Assembly: GCF_000346505.1 (NCBI RefSeq) | Contig: NZ_ANOH01000306.1 | Coordinates: 1-63,317 of the forward strand | Direction of reading: 5' to 3' | Length of the DNA: 63,317 nt | Source: Aporhodopirellula sallentina SM41 | Lineage (GTDB): Bacteria; Planctomycetota; Planctomycetia; Pirellulales; Pirellulaceae | In this document: positions 61,409 through 63,317 of the stretch, piece after piece | Layout of the letters: the number at the start of each line of letters is the position of its first letter | Position numbering within the stretch: the stretch's first letter is position 1 | The notes under the pieces: model-generated | Database searches by the model: none | What the model was told of the DNA's origin: nothing | Seen by the model: only the letters and a program-made list of their open reading frames with translations | Translations under genes and position numbers: made by a program

Positions 61409-62929
61409 TCAATTCGACGGTAACCGGTGAGTTCGCAGTGCCGATTCGTAGTCACGGACCAACGACTCATAGTCCTCGCGAATTTTCTTGGGTACGTCGA
61501 TCCCCGACTGCGAATCGCGAATCACCGCGATTGCGTTTTGAATCGAACCTGGATCCGATTCGTTCTCAACGAGCAGCAGCTTTGCCGGCGCGCCTGTGTT
61601 TCGTGGCGTCGACAAAACCGCAAACGCACCGCCGCTCAGCCGGAGTTTCCTGAGCACGCCGGACACACCCGCCGGATCAACCACCGACACCAACGAACTC
61701 GGGTACTGACGCAGCGTCTGGGCAACGTCACGGTGAGACGACAACGCAATGAAACGCATCCGTCCGGCAGACGTCGTGTTCAATGCGGGCAACATCCGCC
61801 CCCATTCCGCCATCCACGCGGGTCGATCGGATGAATCCTCCGGCGAGATCGAAGCGATCAGGAACCGTGACTCCAACAACACGCCCGGCTCGCCGACACC
61901 CTTGGCAGTCATCAATTCCTCGATGCGAATCTCTTTGCCGAGCAGAGGTGAAGGCGGCGGTGGCGGAACCGGAACAAAACGGCCGACCCACTTCTCACGA
62001 AAGCGAGGCCGACTTTCGAATTGAGGACTCGTTTCCCCGGTACCAAATCCCTGCACCGGAGCGAGGAACGTCGCTGCCCTGAGTTCGAGAAACAATTCCC
62101 ATCCCTCTCGCTGGTCGCCGATCGATGGCGGCACGGGCAACTCCACCCGCCGGATTAAATTGGTAACAGGATGAATCCAAAAAACAAACCGTTCGCGATC
62201 CGACGTCACCGCGATTCGCTGCAGCTCCACACCGTCAATCTCTCCGGTATCGAGCCACTCAAATCGCGAGTCGTCAGTGAACAGTTTTTTCATCGGCCGA
62301 TCAGCGAGCAACCATTCCAACTGCGGCGGCGGCCCGGCAAGACCAGCCGAAACACGCGAACGCAACACTTCATCGCGGAGCACGTTTTCCAAACGCAGCC
62401 GATCCTCCGGTGACGAATCCCACCGCTGCACTAAAACCTGAGCGTCGAAGTGCGACGTCTCCGGTTCGTTGAACCAAGCGATTAACTCCAGACGCTCACG
62501 CGAACGCCTAACATCCTCGCCCGCCGATACCCGTATCCGGGCCGTGTAAGCATCGACGGCGAGCTGCCGCGGATCCAATCGAACCCGCAGCGGTGCGGTT
62601 TCCTGTTGATTCGCAAACGAGCCGGATCCCGACGTCCGTGGCGAACGAATCACAACCTCGCCATCATCCTCATAAAAGGTGCTGGCCTGGTATGCCCCAA
62701 ACACCTCCCGCAACCGGGTCTGTGCGTCGACGTCATGCGCCGCCTGCCTGGACACCGCCCCCGATTCGGAGGGACGTTCCGACGTCCCACAACCGTTCAT
62801 CCAAACCGCGGCGACGGCCACAACCCACACCAGATCAGCCCGACCGCGTTTCTCAATCGATCGATCGCGTCGCGGCCAAACCGAGGCCATACGAAAGCAC
62901 CATGGAGCCAGCCGCCAATTCAATTTCAC
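61409..62929 (-). CDS. Putative lipoprotein with LolA/DUF2092-like domain
   Basis: A 506-residue protein. The start is either GTG at 62929 or ATG at 62890; neither has a strong ribosome-binding site. The hydrophobic segment LVWVVAVAAVWMNGC ends in a Cys that fits a relaxed lipobox, so it is probably a lipoprotein. Residues about 65-300 resemble the LolA/DUF2092-type fold seen in planctomycete envelope proteins: YQASTFYEDDGEVVI, RLELIAWFNEPETSHFDAQ, and FVFWIHPVTNLIRRVELP. A proline-rich linker (VPVPPPPPSP) separates a C-terminal domain (about 355-490) that may be a thioredoxin-like fold without the CxxC site (WMAEWGRMLPAL, then FIALSSHRDVAQTL and SLVSVVDPAG). Thioredoxin likeness is inferred from the common LolA-plus-TlpA arrangement and is uncertain. 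Confidence 0.7.
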   Translation of the reverse strand: MKLNWRLAPWCFRMASVWPRRDRSIEKRGRADLVWVVAVAAVWMNGCGTSERPSESGAVSRQAAHDVDAQTRLREVFGAYQASTFYEDDGEVVIRSPRTSGSGSFANQQETAPLRVRLDPRQLAVDAYTARIRVSAGEDVRRSRERLELIAWFNEPETSHFDAQVLVQRWDSSPEDRLRLENVLRDEVLRSRVSAGLAGPPPQLEWLLADRPMKKLFTDDSRFEWLDTGEIDGVELQRIAVTSDRERFVFWIHPVTNLIRRVELPVPPSIGDQREGWELFLELRAATFLAPVQGFGTGETSPQFESRPRFREKWVGRFVPVPPPPPSPLLGKEIRIEELMTAKGVGEPGVLLESRFLIASISPEDSSDRPAWMAEWGRMLPALNTTSAGRMRFIALSSHRDVAQTLRQYPSSLVSVVDPAGVSGVLRKLRLSGGAFAVLSTPRNTGAPAKLLLVENESDPGSIQNAIAVIRDSQSGIDVPKKIREDYESLVRDYESALRTHRLPSN

Positions 62930-63317
62930 GAGTCGTTTTCATCCCTGTTAGTAAGAAGCTGCGACATTTTCACTGGCTTGCATAGCAAACGTTTCTCGGC
63001 CGCCGCACGACCACATTTTCGACACACCAACTTTCGACACACCAACGTTGCCCCCACAAGCGAAAAGCCCCAGCATTCTATCCCACCCCCATATCCCCGC
63101 CGTGGATCCTGTGAAAGATCCTCACGAGCCAGAATCGACAAGCTGTTAATAACCCACCGCTTCTTCACGCCAAAGGCGTCCAAAGCCATTAGTACTTCAT
63201 GTCAACTTGATTTTCGGGTAGAGGACGAGGCGACGAGTCCTTGATGCGCTAGTCAAACAAGGGGATTCCTCGCGTCATCCACTACGATTCCACCCGAACG
63301 CCACGCTGCAGTGGAAT
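62930..63317. other. Intergenic region at the right edge; no gene seen
   Basis: No gene is supported; the minus-strand frame 62926-63189 has no family resemblance. A short direct duplication TTTCGACACACCAAC occurs at about 63017-63045, and hairpin repeat copy C lies at 63218-63285. Confidence 0.4.
63218..63285. repeat. Dispersed hairpin repeat, copy C
   Basis: Left arm GTAGAGGACGAGGCGACGAG then TCCTTG; right arm, read on the other strand, GTAGTGGATGACGCGAGGA then ATCCCCTTG. The left arm differs from copy B at only two of the first 23 bases. The loop is longer than in copies A and B. Confidence 0.8.

Noticed and set aside
62926-63189. Minus-strand open frame of 87 residues at the right edge
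   Set aside because: No domain, overlaps the start region of the putative lipoprotein gene and a short direct duplication.

Overview
The window looks like a chromosome segment of a planctomycete, most likely from the Pirellulaceae (Rhodopirellula-like). The evidence is a DUF1559 prepilin-like protein, an ECF sigma factor translationally coupled to a membrane Ser/Thr kinase, and two giant surface-type proteins with an N-terminal LEPRxLLA-like signature and C-terminal dockerin-like repeats. No ribosomal RNA or universal marker gene is present, so the placement rests on these family signatures.

Positions 1-2809 are one end of an integrated element: a cut-off small gene, an excisionase-like HTH protein, a repeat-rich non-coding stretch (heptamer repeats and about 41-bp direct repeats) and a tyrosine recombinase pointing away from the 3' end of tRNA-Leu(UAA). 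The same heptamer repeat sits in frame inside the recombinase gene. The far end of the element is outside the window.

Positions 3318-12011 are minus-strand chromosomal genes: a cyanophycinase-like S51 protein, an isoaspartyl peptidase/asparaginase overlapping a tiny lipoprotein gene, a DUF1559 protein, a secreted HEMGH metallopeptidase, a VOC protein, and the ECF sigma/kinase pair. The first two could act in sequence on cyanophycin (polymer to beta-Asp-Arg to Asp plus Arg). Position 13122-14147 (plus) is a GGDEF protein without the usual inhibitory site.

Positions 14168-57951, about 70% of the window, are two tandem paralogous genes for proteins of 8037 and 6521 residues. They share an architecture: basic N-terminus, LEPR-like motif, a metzincin-like region that has lost its zinc ligands, PPC-like and beta-helix-like blocks, a GEVED domain, cadherin-like repeats and dockerin-like repeats. 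Threaded through both is a repeated module of about 80-100 residues that I call FEF (from its FEF[DN] core). It interrupts other domains: a jelly-roll-like domain, a cadherin-like domain, and the GEVED domain of both proteins at the equivalent point. This is the most interesting signal here.

Positions 59215-62929 hold three more minus-strand genes: a von Willebrand A protein, an unrecognised 206-residue protein, and a LolA-like putative lipoprotein. Three intergenic hairpin elements with GTAGTGGA-type ends (12790, 58922, 63218) form a dispersed repeat family.
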